Both the position numbers and the translations under genes were made by a program. Source: Dokdonella sp. (lineage in GTDB: Bacteria > Pseudomonadota > Gammaproteobacteria > Xanthomonadales > Rhodanobacteraceae). Taken from it: 7,892 nt of DNA. Shown here one piece after another: positions 6,134 to 7,892 of this stretch (position 1 is its first letter; each line of letters starts with the position of its first letter). The stretch spans positions 1 to 7,892 of the forward strand of contig JASLGB010000123.1 in NCBI GenBank assembly GCA_030150315.1. Reading direction: 5' to 3'. The notes beneath the pieces were generated by a model. The model did no database searches, had not been told where the DNA came from, and saw only the letters and a list, made by a program, of their open reading frames with translations.

Positions 6134-6159
6134 ACGGCGCGGCTGGCCAGTCGCGCCGT
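6134..6159 (+). terminator. Hairpin downstream of dsbG
   Basis: ACGGCGCGGC (6134-6143) pairs with GTCGCGCCGT (6150-6159), a 10-bp stem including one G-U pair, around the 6-nt loop TGGCCA. It lies 36 nt after the dsbG stop codon. No T-run follows, so it is a terminator-like stem rather than a proven intrinsic terminator. It ends just upstream of the candidate promoter of the acyl-CoA dehydrogenase gene. Confidence 0.5.
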
Positions 6160-6166
6160 CGCATCC

Positions 6167-6175
6167 TGCTAGAAT
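6167..6175 (+). promoter_or_regulatory. Extended -10 promoter candidate for the acyl-CoA dehydrogenase gene
   Basis: TGC followed by TAGAAT (6170-6175) is an extended -10 element close to consensus TATAAT. No clear -35 lies 17 nt upstream, which extended -10 promoters tolerate. Transcription would begin near 6182, leaving a leader of about 150 nt before the ATG at 6332. Confidence 0.45.
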
Positions 6176-6229
6176 CGCGACCTTTCCCATCACGATCCGC
6201 GCCTCCCGCGCCGCCATTCTCCACGAGCC

Positions 6230-6247
6230 ATTCCCCGCCGCGGGAAT
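6230..6247. repeat. Perfect inverted repeat in acyl-CoA dehydrogenase leader
   Basis: ATTCCC (6230-6235), CGCCGC (6236-6241), GGGAAT (6242-6247): a perfect 6-bp palindrome with a 6-bp spacer, about 48 nt downstream of the proposed transcription start. It could be an operator for a dimeric repressor acting as a roadblock, or a small RNA hairpin. No regulator gene is adjacent to assign it to. Confidence 0.4.
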
Positions 6248-6265
6248 CGATGTTCCGCCCCGAGC

Positions 6266-6302
6266 CGGCACCGCCCGACACGGGGTGATGGGGGCGGTGT
6301 CG
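6266..6302 (+). promoter_or_regulatory. Strong leader hairpin upstream of the acyl-CoA dehydrogenase start
   Basis: Bases 6266-6276 pair with 6292-6302 in an 11-bp stem (core CACCGCCC/GGGCGGTG plus one G-U pair) around a 15-nt loop that can itself form a 3-bp stem (CAC/GTG). It ends 19 nt before the AGGAG ribosome binding site (6322-6326). It may stabilise the 5' end or act in attenuation. It matches no riboswitch class known to me, and the whole 6098-6331 gap holds no believable gene. Confidence 0.35.
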
Positions 6303-6331
6303 CGCCACGGCGCCGTCAATCAGGAGCCTCC

Positions 6332-7492
<1,161 letters not shown>

Positions 7493-7501
7493 ACGTTGCC
7501 C

Positions 7502-7531
7502 GCACGACGGCCGCCTTGGCGGCCGTCGTGC
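7502..7531 (+). terminator. 13-bp hairpin after the acyl-CoA dehydrogenase gene
   Basis: GCACGACGGCCGC (7502-7514) pairs perfectly with GCGGCCGTCGTGC (7519-7531) around the loop CTTG. It starts 9 nt after the TGA codon. Only CTT follows directly, but a second hairpin with a T-run lies 3 nt further on. Confidence 0.7.
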
Positions 7532-7534
7532 CTT

Positions 7535-7561
7535 GCGCCTCGCCGCAGCGGGGCGCATTTT
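7535..7561 (+). terminator. Second tandem hairpin with T-run
   Basis: GCGCCTCGC (7535-7543) pairs with GCGGGGCGC (7548-7556), a 9-bp stem with one U-G pair and loop CGCA, followed by ATTTT (7557-7561). This is the best intrinsic terminator by form in the window. It ends only 7 nt before the start codon of the next plus-strand gene. Confidence 0.55.
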
Positions 7562-7568
7562 CGGCGGA

Positions 7569-7892
7569 ATGGATCCCTACCGACTGCCGCTCAGCGTCCG
7601 AACTCTTGCCGTGCTTGCGCTCGCCGGCGCCGTGCTGCTGCCGGCGCCGTCCGTCGATGCGCGCACCGTGTACCGCTGCGTGCGCGATGGCACCGTCAGC
7701 CTTGCCACCGCGCCCGAACCGGGTTCGGAATGCTTCGCGAAACAGCTCGACGACACGTCTCCCGTGGTGCCCAATCTTTGGGGCGCGCTCGGTTTCGTGC
7801 AGGGCACGCTGTACCAGCGCGAGCAGGACGGACGCCTCGTCTACAGCACGCGCAATCTGCCGGGGTCGATCAAGGTGCAGTCGTTCACCGTG
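7569..7892 (+). CDS. Exported protein, N-terminal part; probable periplasmic lytic transglycosylase (runs off window)
   Basis: 108 codons are visible, with no stop before the edge. A signal peptide is clear: basic start MDPYRLPLSVR, hydrophobic core TLAVLALAGAVLL, probable cleavage after PSVDA (about residue 31). Then comes TVYRCVRDGTVSLATAPEPG, two cysteines (Cys37, Cys55) that could form a disulfide, and LWGALGFVQGTLYQREQDGR. The YRC...DG...G region resembles the small DUF4124-like domain, and from memory this N-terminus precedes an SLT lytic transglycosylase domain in Xanthomonadales. The catalytic domain is outside the window, so enzyme identity is inference. The ribosome binding site is weak (GGCGGA just upstream). 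The start is supported by the signal peptide beginning there. An antisense open frame at 7577-7807 is a shadow. Confidence 0.7.
   Translation, partial: MDPYRLPLSVRTLAVLALAGAVLLPAPSVDARTVYRCVRDGTVSLATAPEPGSECFAKQLDDTSPVVPNLWGALGFVQGTLYQREQDGRLVYSTRNLPGSIKVQSFTV

Noticed and set aside
6098..6331. Small gene in the gap between dsbG and the acyl-CoA dehydrogenase gene
   Set aside because: The open frames there are out-of-frame continuations of dsbG or run into the dehydrogenase gene in a wrong frame; none has a ribosome binding site or recognisable sequence.

Overview
This window is high-GC proteobacterial chromosome with tightly packed genes. The organism is most likely a gammaproteobacterium of the Xanthomonadales/Lysobacterales (Xanthomonadaceae or Rhodanobacteraceae type). 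Three things suggest this: a free-standing homocysteine-methyltransferase part of MetH directly behind an ArsR-methyltransferase fusion, a YRCVRDG...ATAPEPGS type exported protein at the right edge, and general codon use. This placement is recalled knowledge of gene content, not a database search. No tRNA, rRNA, CRISPR array, insertion sequence or phage gene is visible.

Left block (1-2216, minus strand): a methionine/SAM-cycle operon. A GTG-started ArsR-type regulator fused to a SAM-dependent methyltransferase domain overlaps by 4 nt (ATGA) the gene for the homocysteine-binding, zinc-dependent domain of cobalamin-dependent methionine synthase. The rest of MetH is not in the window; it would be expected to the left of position 1. 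The promoter is readable: TTGACG, a 17-nt spacer, TACGCT, then a perfect 6-6-6 palindrome where transcription should start. This is a strong candidate autoregulatory operator. An 11-bp-stem hairpin separates the operon from the upstream kinase gene.

Middle block (2217-6159): a QseB/PmrA-type response regulator and its QseC-type sensor kinase (minus strand, 4-nt ATGA overlap) diverge from a two-gene periplasmic thiol-redox operon (plus strand). The first redox gene fuses an Lgt-like membrane domain to a TlpA-type thioredoxin domain. The second encodes a DsbG/DsbC-like disulfide isomerase. The divergent spacer holds CTTAAT-N5-ATTAAT, which fits the known PmrA-family box HTTAAD-N5-HTTAAD. The layout resembles, from memory, the Pseudomonas aeruginosa PA2476-PA2480 cluster, but no dsbD gene is present here.

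Right block (6160-7892, plus strand): a monocistronic acyl-CoA dehydrogenase of the short-chain type with a roughly 150-nt GC-rich leader containing two inverted repeats. It is followed by two tandem hairpins, the second with a T-tract, and then the first 108 codons of an exported protein that runs off the window. That protein is probably the N-terminal part of a periplasmic lytic transglycosylase.

No wholly new system was found. The most interesting points are the operator/promoter architecture of the ArsR-methyltransferase-metH operon and the PmrA-like box linking an orphan-looking sensor pair to a DsbD-less Lgt/TlpA-DsbG redox pair.
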